The notes beneath the pieces are model-generated. The model ran no database searches and was not told the origin of the DNA. It saw only the letters and a program-made list of their open reading frames with translations. A DNA stretch of 64,000 bases from Arenimonas sp. GTDB lineage: Bacteria > Pseudomonadota > Gammaproteobacteria > Xanthomonadales > Xanthomonadaceae. The stretch covers positions 1 through 64,000 of the forward strand of contig NZ_JALHQI010000009.1 of NCBI RefSeq assembly GCF_022842045.1, in the 5' to 3' direction. Below, one piece after another: positions 53,346-59,883 of this stretch (position 1 is its first letter; every line of letters starts with the position of its first letter). The position numbers and the translations under genes are program-made.

Positions 53346-53581
53346 CAACGCTAAGCCACGGGCTCTACGCCGGCAAGTGCGAAGAAGTCGTGGCCCCGAA
53401 GCTGGCGCCAGCAAACGCGAGCGATAAGCCGCCCGACTGCTCGGCCCAAGCCGTATCCGATCCGGCCGCCAGGGGCTTGGCGTGCGTGATGGTGGATCGG
53501 GGCCAGCGCGTACTGCTGTGAAAGCGGGTGGCGCTAGAAACGCGGGCCGCGGCAGAAGAAGCGAACGGGTGGGCGTGAAGG
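53346..53581 (-). other. Gene-less cassette 2 (candidate noncoding RNA)
   Basis: About 235 bp starting CCAACGCTAAGCCACGGGC, with GCGTGATGGTG...CAGCGCG near the middle and GGGCGTGAAGG at the end. No minus-strand gene with a start and plausible composition; a + strand frame (53294-53521) crosses from the attC into it. Confidence 0.7.
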
Positions 53582-53669
53582 GCCTAACGCCTTAGCTAAG
53601 CGGCGCCGGCCGCGAAAATCACTTGCGCCTGATATTAGGACCGGCGTCCGCTTGAGCGCGATGTTAGGC
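53582..53669 (-). repeat. attC J (88-bp long form, type beta)
   Basis: Left GCCTAACGCC, interior GGCGCCGGCCGCG, right TTGAGCGCGATGTTAGGC; diverged from R and U in the centre. Confidence 0.88.
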
Positions 53670-53907
53670 CAACGCTAAGCCACGGATTGCATGCCTGCAA
53701 GTGCGAAGAAGTCGTGGCCCCAGGGCGAGCGGCACCGGACGTCCGCGACAAGCCGCCCTGGCGACCCGGTGGTTGCCGAGACCGAGCCGGCCGGCGTGAC
53801 CGACCTGTGCGAGAGGGCAGGCCGGGGCCGGCGTGCGCTGCTCTGATGCTTGGCTGAGCCAGAAACGCGAAGAGCCCGCTTGAACAGCGGAGCGCGTGCC
53901 GTTGAAG
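53670..53907 (-). other. Gene-less cassette 3 (subtype with GCATGCCTGCAAG)
   Basis: Shares CCAACGCTAAGCCACGG and GAAGTCGTGGCCCC with the others, then diverges; its middle matches the cassette at 57030. No gene recognised. Confidence 0.7.
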
Positions 53908-53963
53908 GCCTAACGCCTAAGTTAAGCCGCGCCGAAGGCGTCGGCTTGAATGAATAGTTAGGA
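53908..53963 (-). repeat. attC K
   Basis: 56 bp; left GCCTAAC, right GTTAGGA. Confidence 0.92.
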
Positions 53964-54296
53964 CCAGCGGAAGTCCCATGCCAGAACGCTTACGACTGCA
54001 AGAAGCGATACGACTATAGCCGACGCAGCCAAAGCTAGTTTGTGCGCCATTGAGGTCTCGGGGCCTGGCGCCCAGCGCCCGATAGCTGCGACGAAAATGA
54101 AATACGCGCCAAAGAAAAACGAGAGGGCGCAGACCACGAGGATCTCACTGTTTGGCTCCCCCGGATGGTAGTAGCTATTGACCGCCAAAACCGGGTAGTA
54201 CCGCGCGCAGACGTATAGAAGAGCTGCAGCACAAAGTAGGGCAAACCATCTGTAGGCCTGCCGGATCTTTCTGTGCTCGACGGAGATCGCTCTCAT
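53958..54296 (-). CDS. Cassette membrane protein of unknown function
   Basis: 112 aa with three membrane helices (about 15-33, 50-70, 87-107) and a basic N-terminus (RAISVEHRKIRQAYRW). A Tyr-rich loop (RYYPVLAVNSYYHPGEPNSE) faces the other side. No family recognised. Confidence 0.68.
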   Translation of the reverse strand: MRAISVEHRKIRQAYRWFALLCAAALLYVCARYYPVLAVNSYYHPGEPNSEILVVCALSFFFGAYFIFVAAIGRWAPGPETSMAHKLALAASAIVVSLLAVVSVLAWDFRWS

Positions 54297-54299
54297 TGG

Positions 54300-54355
54300 G
54301 CCTAACGCCTTAGTTAAGCCGCACCGAAGGCGTCGGCTTGAATGATTAGTTAGGC
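54300..54355 (-). repeat. attC L
   Basis: 56 bp; interior CCGCACCGAAGGCG (one base off consensus), right GTTAGGC. Confidence 0.92.
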
Positions 54356-54661
54356 CGCGGCGTCAGCCCAGCGAAGAAAAATGTTGAGCATTTCATCGAG
54401 CTTCAGTGGCCCGCCGCGAGCAGCAAACTTGCCGCCCTCCACTTTGCAGATGATCCATTCGTCGCCGCTGGTCTCAGCCGCCTCGAACATTCCGTAGTGC
54501 GTAATCTCGAAATGCTTTCCCTCCAGGGAGGTCCCGACTAGGTCTATATCAAAACTCCACCCGGGGTTGTCCAGCGTTTCGATGCGCACCCCATAACCGT
54601 GCTCCCAGTCATCGTTGCACTGAGATAGATACCACTTCTGGAGTTGAACGAGACTGTCCAT
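54350..54661 (-). CDS. Imm53-family immunity protein (orphan cassette)
   Basis: 103 aa. The sequence LQKWYLSQCNDDWEHGYGVR then IETLDNPGWSFDIDLVGTSL has the pattern I know from Imm53 immunity proteins, which neutralise polymorphic toxins. No toxin is encoded nearby, so it is an orphan immunity gene that could protect against toxins of neighbouring cells. Starts beside attC M and stops inside attC L. Confidence 0.82.
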   Translation of the reverse strand: MDSLVQLQKWYLSQCNDDWEHGYGVRIETLDNPGWSFDIDLVGTSLEGKHFEITHYGMFEAAETSGDEWIICKVEGGKFAARGGPLKLDEMLNIFLRWADAAA

Positions 54662-54665
54662 GAAG

Positions 54666-54721
54666 GCCTAACGCCTTAGTTAAGCCGCGCCGAAGGCGTC
54701 GGCTTGAATGATTAGTTAGGC
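54666..54721 (-). repeat. attC M
   Basis: 56 bp, consensus boxes. Confidence 0.93.
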
Positions 54722-55012
54722 ATCTGTGCCGCGCAGCTGCCGATGGGTCGACTCCGGAGCAAGGATATCGCTTCCGATTGGAAGGATATCCTTGGACAAG
54801 CCCGGAAAGGTAACGAGCAGCTTGAAGCCACCAGGGCTGAAGTGACTTAAGAAGAAGTCTGCCCGAGTCTCATACGGCTCGGCGCCAGGGGGAACGATTC
54901 TTACCAGCCCGGTGAAGTTTCGGAATCTCTCAGGTAGAGGAAGCTCAGGTGCGACCACGAGGCCCCGGCCGGTGACCTGAAACGTGTCTTCCACTCGAAG
55001 CAGATGATCCAT
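54716..55012 (-). CDS. Cassette protein with translation-factor domain-like strand pattern
   Basis: 98 aa. VEDTFQVTGRGLVVAPELPL at the start recalls the beta-barrel domain II of EF-Tu-like factors (V.DvF.i.GrG.v), and the rest (LVRIVPPGAEPYETRADFFL) continues as beta strands. No GTPase domain is present. The similarity is weak and the function unknown. Confidence 0.6.
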   Translation of the reverse strand: MDHLLRVEDTFQVTGRGLVVAPELPLPERFRNFTGLVRIVPPGAEPYETRADFFLSHFSPGGFKLLVTFPGLSKDILPIGSDILAPESTHRQLRGTDA

Positions 55013-55019
55013 AGCGGAG

Positions 55020-55079
55020 GCCTAACACCTGAGTTAAGCCGCGCCGCGAAGCGGCGTCGGCTTGGACGAATTGTTAGGC
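55020..55079 (-). repeat. attC N (60-bp variant)
   Basis: Same central stem (GCCGCGAAGCGGC) and length as attC D. Confidence 0.92.
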
Positions 55080-55505
55080 CCCATGCCCGGCAGCCCTTGG
55101 CACCTCGATTGTGACGACCGGATCGCAATCCGCAATATCCAGCATGACCACAATCTCCTGGCCCCAAAGAAAATAGCGGTCTATGCGCTTGTACATCATT
55201 CGAGCGTACTCGTTGTAGCTCTCAAGGACGGCGCTCGCGTGTTCGACGTGGGCGTTGTAGTGCCCCGGCTCGTTGGGATCAAACTCCGAGTCTGCGACCG
55301 GTGGCTGAGGATCGAACCCGACAGAGCTTTCATCCCAAATACGCAGACTGGCGAGTGAAGGACCAAACGCAGCCCGCATTCGGAAGACGCAGACGCCGTT
55401 CACCCATTCGTCCCAGACGACCGTTACCTCTCGGCCCCGAACCTCGACGTCGAGTCCGGGAAAGGTCCCCAGCTCCTCTCCCAGCGGTCGCCATTGTCTG
55501 AACAT
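55074..55505 (-). CDS. Cassette protein of unknown function
   Basis: 143 aa, soluble, acidic, rich in aromatic residues: VTVVWDEWVNGVCVFRMRAA, then AVLESYNEYARMMYKRIDRY and FLWGQEIVVMLDIADCD. The composition resembles immunity proteins, but I cannot name a family. Confidence 0.65.
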   Translation of the reverse strand: MFRQWRPLGEELGTFPGLDVEVRGREVTVVWDEWVNGVCVFRMRAAFGPSLASLRIWDESSVGFDPQPPVADSEFDPNEPGHYNAHVEHASAVLESYNEYARMMYKRIDRYFLWGQEIVVMLDIADCDPVVTIEVPRAAGHGA

Positions 55506-55508
55506 GGG

Positions 55509-55564
55509 GCCTAACGCCTTAGTTAAGCCGCGCCGAAGGCGTCGGCTTGAATGATCAGTTAGGG
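55509..55564 (-). repeat. attC O
   Basis: 56 bp; left GCCTAAC, right GTTAGGG. Confidence 0.92.
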
Positions 55565-55888
55565 CGCACTGCCGGTAACCAGCAGATCGCCCCCGAATTT
55601 AACGTCCCGACCGTACTTGAATGGGCGCGACGAGACTAGGGTGCCACCACACAGGAGATCGGCGCGGTGCCCCTTGCGCGAGGGGTGAACCATGAAGCGT
55701 TCTCGGAACTCGCCCGCAACCATTGACGCCGAGGGCTGAGCAGTGCTGCCTACGACCGCCACGATCAACTCGCACGAGGCATTCTCCGGAGTGGCGCCAA
55801 CCACGTAGAGCATCCCGTCGGAGGGCCCAAACCAATGCGCGCACCCGGCGAGAAGGAGTATTGAAACGGCCGAAGCGAAAGCTCTCAT
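55559..55888 (-). CDS. Cassette lipoprotein of unknown function
   Basis: 109 aa. Lipobox LAGC (Cys16), then a small domain with MLYVVGATPENASCELIVAV, FRERFMVHPSRKGHRADLLC and RPFKYGRDVKFGGDL. Two mature cysteines may pair. No family recognised. Confidence 0.68.
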   Translation of the reverse strand: MRAFASAVSILLLAGCAHWFGPSDGMLYVVGATPENASCELIVAVVGSTAQPSASMVAGEFRERFMVHPSRKGHRADLLCGGTLVSSRPFKYGRDVKFGGDLLVTGSAP

Positions 55889-55893
55889 GTGCG

Positions 55894-55949
55894 GCCTAAC
55901 GCCTTAGTTAAGCCGCGCCGAAGGCGTCGGCTTGAATGATTGGTTAGAA
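55894..55949 (-). repeat. attC P
   Basis: 56 bp; left GCCTAAC, right GTTAGAA, complementary to the left box of attC Q. Confidence 0.92.
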
Positions 55950-55950
55950 A

Positions 55951-56241
55951 TTACTGCTCGGAAAGCACAAGATCAACTTTAACGCCTTCAGATCTTGCCT
56001 CGCGAAAGACACTCTCGACCTCGCGCATGAAGGTGGCAAGTGACTCAGGCCAAGTGCGCGATCCGCGAACGGTAACCGTGAATGGTGGTGAGACCTCGTT
56101 GATGGAGCCGACGATGAGGCTGTCTCGTAAGGCGTCCAGGTTGTGCCCGTGCCACTTTGGCGCCTTAACCGCACCCAGAAAGGCACGGTAGAAGTCCTCC
56201 TCCTTGCGCCAGTTCGATCCGTCAAGTGGTAGCGCTCTCAC
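55951..56241 (-). CDS. Barstar-family ribonuclease inhibitor (orphan cassette)
   Basis: 96 aa from GTG 56241. The barstar pattern is visible: LDGSNWRKEEDFYRAFLGAV, then the signature GHNLDALRDSLIVG and the closing VESVFREARSEGVKVDLVLS. Barstar-type proteins block barnase-like RNases. No RNase gene is in the window, so this is another orphan immunity gene. Cassette ends GTTAGAA and TTCTAAC match. Confidence 0.82.
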   Translation of the reverse strand: MRALPLDGSNWRKEEDFYRAFLGAVKAPKWHGHNLDALRDSLIVGSINEVSPPFTVTVRGSRTWPESLATFMREVESVFREARSEGVKVDLVLSEQ

Positions 56242-56247
56242 GATAAC

Positions 56248-56303
56248 TTCTAACGCCTTAGTTAAGCCGCGCCGAAGGCGTCGGCTTGAATGATTAGTTA
56301 GAC
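56248..56303 (-). repeat. attC Q
   Basis: 56 bp; left TTCTAAC, right GTTAGAC. Confidence 0.9.
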
Positions 56304-56609
56304 CTGCGCTTGGTCGTTGAAGGAAACAGCGCAGAACGGACAGCATTGAACTTGCCGTGACTTTCGGCGGAACGGGCCGAGGTAGCCAACTAAAGCACCG
56401 AGAGAACTGGAGCAGTTTGGGCAGCGTACGAAGAAGCACGCAGCCATCACAAGCGCTGCTTGAACGAAGAGCAATATAGCGGCGACAAGGATCCCGAGTT
56501 GACCGCCAGGAAGGCCGAGGCACAGCAGCACAATGCAAATTAAGCCCATTGCGAATGCGGGCCAGGCAAATAAGCTTACGCGTGCACTCAATTGATCATG
56601 GAGAGTCAT
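56298..56609 (-). CDS. Cassette membrane protein with zinc-ribbon cysteines
   Basis: 103 aa; two membrane helices (about 12-32 and 38-61) then FVRCPNCSSSLGALVGYLGP and QVQCCPFCAVSF, giving CPNC...CPFC pairs that could bind zinc on the cytoplasmic side. No family recognised. Boundary boxes GTTAGAC and GTCTAAC agree. Confidence 0.7.
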   Translation of the reverse strand: MTLHDQLSARVSLFAWPAFAMGLICIVLLCLGLPGGQLGILVAAILLFVQAALVMAACFFVRCPNCSSSLGALVGYLGPFRRKSRQVQCCPFCAVSFNDQAQV

Positions 56610-56615
56610 ACGCAG

Positions 56616-56703
56616 GTCTAACGCCTGAGCTAAGCGGCGGCGGCCGCGGCAGTCATTTGCGCCAGATATACGGACCGCCGTCCGCTTGAGCGCGTTGTTA
56701 GGC
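56616..56703 (-). repeat. attC R (88-bp long form, type beta)
   Basis: Left GTCTAAC, interior GGCGGCGGCCGCGGCAGTC, right GTTAGGC; near-identical to attC U. Confidence 0.92.
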
Positions 56704-56939
56704 CAACGCTAAGCCACGGGCTCTGTGCCGGCAAGTGCGAGGAAGTCGTGGCCCCGAAGCCGACTACAGCGGACGCGGGCGAGAAGCCGCCCAGATGACC
56801 AGTCAACGCCTGAGACGATCCGGCCTCCTGGCGCTTGGAGTTCGTGATGGTGGGGCGGGGCCAGCGAGCGCTGCTGTGAAAGCCGGTCCCGCGAGAAACG
56901 CGGGCCGCAGCTGAAGAAACGAAGGAGCGGGCGTGAAGG
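56704..56939 (-). other. Gene-less cassette 4
   Basis: Carries CCAACGCTAAGCCACGGGC, GTGATGGTGGGGCGGGGCC and the hairpin CCCGCG-AGAAA-CGCGGG. The + strand frame that is open in cassettes 2, 6 and 8 is broken by two TGA codons here. Confidence 0.75.
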
Positions 56940-57029
56940 GCCTAACGCCTAAGTTAAGCCGCCGCCGCCGCGGAAGCATGGTTTTCGCCGCGTACCGATC
57001 CGGCGGTCGGCTTGAATGCCTGGTTAGGC
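56940..57029 (-). repeat. attC S (90-bp long form, type alpha)
   Basis: Consensus boxes; interior as attC I with changes at GGTTTTCGCC. Confidence 0.92.
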
Positions 57030-57262
57030 CAACGCTAAGCCAGGGACTGCGTGCCTGCAAGCGCGAGGAAGTCGTGGCCCCGAGGCGAGCGGTACCGGAC
57101 GCCCGCGATCTGCCGCCCGAGACGGCCGGCCTTCGCTGGAAACAAGCCGGCAGCCGAGACCAGGATGCGCACGATGGTTGGGCGCGGCCGGCGCGCGCTG
57201 CTCTGCGCTGTCGGTCGGAGACGCGAGCCCAGACTTGAACGTGGGGCACCGCGCTCTTGAAG
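57030..57262 (-). other. Gene-less cassette 5 (subtype like cassette 3)
   Basis: GCGTGCCTGCAAGCGCGAGG and CGAGCGGTACCGGACG match the cassette at 53670. The first stem is disturbed (GCCAGGG). No gene recognised. Confidence 0.7.
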
Positions 57263-57352
57263 GCCTAACGCCTTAGTTAAGCCGCCGCCGCCGCGGAAGC
57301 ATGGCTACTTGCGTGTACCGATCCGGCGGTCGGCTTGAACGTGTTGTTAGGC
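57263..57352 (-). repeat. attC T (90-bp long form, type alpha)
   Basis: Essentially the same sequence as attC I. Confidence 0.93.
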
Positions 57353-57588
57353 CAACGCTAAGCCACGGGCTCTGTGCCGGCAAGAGCGAGGAAGTCGTGG
57401 CCCCGCAGCTGGCTGCAGCGGACGCGGGCGGCAAGCCGCCCGAGAGCCCGATCGGCGCCGGAACCGATCCGGCCGCCTGCCGCTTGGTGTGCGTGATGGT
57501 GGGGCGGGGCCAGCGCGCGCTGCTGTGAAAGTGAGTGCCGCGGGAAACGCGGTCTTGAGCAGAAGAAACGAGAAATCGGGCGTGAAGG
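57353..57588 (-). other. Gene-less cassette 6
   Basis: Closest to cassette 8 (58003). Hairpin CCGCG-GGAAA-CGCGG. A 75-codon + strand frame (57301-57528) starts in the attC and runs through. Confidence 0.75.
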
Positions 57589-57676
57589 GCCTAACGCCTG
57601 AGCTAAGCGGCGGCGGCCGCGGCAGTCACTTGCGCCAGATATACGGACCGCCGTCCGCTTGAGCGCGTTGTTAGGC
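57589..57676 (-). repeat. attC U (88-bp long form, type beta)
   Basis: Near-identical to attC R except for the first box (GCCTAAC). Confidence 0.93.
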
Positions 57677-57912
57677 CAACGCTAAGCCACGGGCTCTGTG
57701 CCGGCAAGTGCGAGGAAGTCGTGGCCCCGAGGCCGACTGCAATGGACGCGGGCGTGAAGCCGCCTGGGTGCCCGGTCTACGCCGGAAACGATCCAGCCGC
57801 CTGACGCTTGGAGCGCGTAATGGTGGGGCGGGGCCAGCGAGCACCGCTGAGAAAGCCGGTGCCGCGAGAAACGCGGGCCGTAGCAAAGGAAACCAGAAGG
57901 CGGGCGTGAAGG
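57677..57912 (-). other. Gene-less cassette 7
   Basis: Similar to cassette 4; hairpin CCGCG-AGAAA-CGCGG. The + strand frame is interrupted once (TGA) and its usual stop is lost. Confidence 0.75.
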
Positions 57913-58002
57913 GCCTAACGCCTTAGTTAAGCCGCCGCCGCCGCGGAAGCATGGCTAATTGCGTGTACCGATCCGGCGGTCGGCTTGAACGTGTTGTTAG
58001 GC
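57913..58002 (-). repeat. attC V (90-bp long form, type alpha)
   Basis: One base different from attC T in the part I compared (CTAATT for CTACTT). Confidence 0.93.
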
Positions 58003-58238
58003 CAACGCTAAGCCACGGGCTCTTTGCCGGCAAGAGCGAGGAAGTCGTGGCCCCGAGGCTGGCTGCAGCGGACGCGGGCGGCAAGCCGCCCGGGAGCCCG
58101 AGCGGCGCCGGAACCGATCCGGCCGCCTGCCGCTTGGTGTGCGTGATGGTGGGGCGGGGCCAGCGCGCGCTGCTGTAAAGGCCGGTCCCGCGAGAAACGC
58201 GGGCCGCAACCGAAGAAACGAAAGGGCGGGCGTGAAGG
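58003..58238 (-). other. Gene-less cassette 8
   Basis: Nearly the same as cassette 6 through the first 170 bp; hairpin CCCGCG-AGAAA-CGCGGG. Confidence 0.75.
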
Positions 58239-58294
58239 GCCTAACGCCTTAGTTAAGCCGCGCCGAAGGCGTCGGCTTGAATGATTAGTTAGGG
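58239..58294 (-). repeat. attC W
   Basis: 56 bp; left GCCTAAC, right GTTAGGG. Confidence 0.92.
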
Positions 58295-58295
58295 C

Positions 58296-58649
58296 TCATT
58301 CTAATTGCCCAGCGAAAGTGTTGTGCATAGCGCGGGCTTGCGGAAGCGGGACTAGCTGGCCTTGCTCCCGCATGAAAGCCGCGATGGCGCCGAGAAACTC
58401 TCTTGCCTGGGCCAGCGGCAGACCTGCCAGCTCGACTGGAAGCCAGTCGTCATTGAGCGAGTCCTCGAAGGCATCGAGTATGTCCAACAAGAACTCCCCT
58501 TCTGGCAGCTTGCGCAGAACTTGAAATTCTTGCGGCGTGAGTCGTGTGGACAGCATCGGAACATTTGCTGACCCCGGCTCGTCCGGATAGGCCCAGCGCG
58601 GTGCGGACAAGATGTCTTTGATCTGGGCAAGCAGCGGATCCAACATCAT
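58296..58649 (-). CDS. Cassette protein of unknown function
   Basis: 117 aa, soluble, helical and acidic: LDPLLAQIKDILSAPRWAYP, then LPEGEFLLDILDAFEDSLND and LAQAREFLGAIAAFMREQGQ. Two adjacent ATGs (58649, 58646) are possible starts. The type resembles small immunity or regulatory proteins, but no family can be named. Confidence 0.68.
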   Translation of the reverse strand: MMLDPLLAQIKDILSAPRWAYPDEPGSANVPMLSTRLTPQEFQVLRKLPEGEFLLDILDAFEDSLNDDWLPVELAGLPLAQAREFLGAIAAFMREQGQLVPLPQARAMHNTFAGQLE

Positions 58650-58652
58650 GAG

Positions 58653-58708
58653 CCCTAACGCCCTAGTTAAGCCGCGCCGAAGGCGTCGGCTTGAATGATT
58701 GGTTAGCC
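58653..58708 (-). repeat. attC X
   Basis: 56 bp; left CCCTAAC, CCCTAG variant near the left arm, right GTTAGCC. Confidence 0.92.
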
Positions 58709-59094
58709 CGTTCTCCGAGCACGCGCCTGACACGGACCTCTGTCTCGTCGTACTTCGCGTCGCGGACGTGGAAGAGGCCATTCTCTCGGAGTACGACAAC
58801 ACGCTCACCTGGCCGAAAGTTGTGGCACCCCGATTGAGTCTCGACAATCTCCGTGCGCCTGCCTTTCAAAGTTTCCGTAACGGCGATTCTCAAGTAGAGC
58901 CGCCCACCCATCTCTTCCCCTCGGCCGGTCTCCAGCACGGACTTCTCGTAGGTCGGGTAGAAATTGCCCGTTACATAGCCGACAAGAACCGAATCGGCAC
59001 GCGTCGTGTTCTCTTCCGGAGAGAAGGGCACAGGACTACAAGCGAGAATTAGCATAGGAGCAAGATATAGACATGTCGCGAGCAGTAGCTTCAT
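58663..59094 (-). CDS. Cassette lipoprotein ending inside its attC, copy 1
   Basis: 143 aa. Signal with lipobox ILAC (Cys19), then ADSVLVGYVTGNFYPTYEKS, YLRIAVTETLKGRRTEIVET and GCHNFRPGERVVVLRENGLF: a beta-barrel-like domain reminiscent of OB-type or TIMP-like secreted folds. The gene has no stop before the attC; the frame runs through it and ends at 58663, adding NQSFKPTPSARLN. Differs from the copy at 59452-59883 by one base. Confidence 0.72.
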   Translation of the reverse strand: MKLLLATCLYLAPMLILACSPVPFSPEENTTRADSVLVGYVTGNFYPTYEKSVLETGRGEEMGGRLYLRIAVTETLKGRRTEIVETQSGCHNFRPGERVVVLRENGLFHVRDAKYDETEVRVRRVLGERANQSFKPTPSARLN

Positions 59095-59096
59095 AG

Positions 59097-59152
59097 CGCT
59101 AACGCCTAAGTTAAGCCGCGCCGAAGGCGTTGGCTTGAATGATTGGTTAGGC
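59097..59152 (-). repeat. attC Y
   Basis: 56 bp; left CGCTAAC, interior GGCGTTGG, right GTTAGGC. Confidence 0.92.
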
Positions 59153-59437
59153 AGCGGTCGGCGAGAATGCCGGCGTGCCGTACTTTGAGTGCCACCTACG
59201 GTAAAGCTTGAACGCAACCCACCACATGAAGGCGCCGGCCAAGCCAGCGAAGTAGTAGCCGCCAAGAGCCGTTGGGGCGTCTGCGAGGATACTTCTTATC
59301 ACTTCGTCAGGGAGTGGCGCAGCCAGAGCTCGCCGAAGTTCTTGATAAGCAGCATTAGCTGCGAAGAGACTCCAGTTAAACAAAGCGATACCTGCGAAGC
59401 CAAGAAGCAGGATCATCGATACGCGTAGCTGGGCCAT
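59147..59437 (-). CDS. Cassette membrane protein, copy 2 of an exact duplicate
   Basis: 96 aa, identical to the product of 52961-53251. It stands second from attI, so it is probably the more recent insertion of the two. Two membrane helices; function unknown. Confidence 0.72.
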   Translation of the reverse strand: MAQLRVSMILLLGFAGIALFNWSLFAANAAYQELRRALAAPLPDEVIRSILADAPTALGGYYFAGLAGAFMWWVAFKLYRRWHSKYGTPAFSPTAA

Positions 59438-59441
59438 AGCT

Positions 59442-59497
59442 GCCTAACGCCCTAGTTAAGCCGCGCCGAAGGCGTCGGCTTGAATGATTGGTTAGCC
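59442..59497 (-). repeat. attC Z
   Basis: 56 bp; left GCCTAAC, CCCTAG variant and right GTTAGCC shared with attC X. Confidence 0.92.
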
Positions 59498-59883
59498 CGT
59501 TCTCCGAGCACGCGCCTGACACGGACCTCTGTCTCGTCGTACTTCGCGTCGCGGACGTGGAAGAGGCCATTCTCTCGGAGTACGACAACACGCTCACCTG
59601 GCCGAAAGTTGTGGCACCCCGATTGAGTCTCGACAATCTCCGTGCGCCTGCCTTTCAAAGTTTCCGTAACGGCGATTCTCAAGTAGAGCCGCCCACCCAT
59701 CTCTTCCCCTCGGCCGGTCTCCAGCACGGACTTCTCGTAGGTCGGGTAGAAATTGCCCGTTACATAGCCGACAAGAACCGAATCGGCACGCGTCGTGTTC
59801 TCTTCCGGAGAGAAGGGCACAGGACTACAAGCGAGAATTAGCATAGGAGCAAGATATAGACATGTCGCAAGCAGTAGCTTCAT
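59452..59883 (-). CDS. Cassette lipoprotein ending inside its attC, copy 2 (first cassette)
   Basis: 143 aa; same protein as 58663-59094. The only nucleotide difference I find is A at 59869 against G at 59080. As the cassette next to attI it should be the one best expressed from any integron promoter. Ends in the attC-encoded tail NQSFKPTPSARLN. Confidence 0.72.
   Translation of the reverse strand: MKLLLATCLYLAPMLILACSPVPFSPEENTTRADSVLVGYVTGNFYPTYEKSVLETGRGEEMGGRLYLRIAVTETLKGRRTEIVETQSGCHNFRPGERVVVLRENGLFHVRDAKYDETEVRVRRVLGERANQSFKPTPSARLN

Noticed and set aside
57671-58209. Minus-strand open frames in the gene-less cassettes (Arg/Pro/Ala-rich, about 70 codons, ending RARGLALA)
   Set aside because: Composition is that of a frame-shifted GC-rich sequence, starts are inconsistent and the frames are not maintained in all copies. 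A gene cannot be excluded but is not supported.
49443-59497. Regular repeats that could be taken for a CRISPR array
   Set aside because: Repeats are 56-90 bp with complementary boxes, spaced by whole genes or 235-bp cassettes, and there are no cas genes. They are attC sites.
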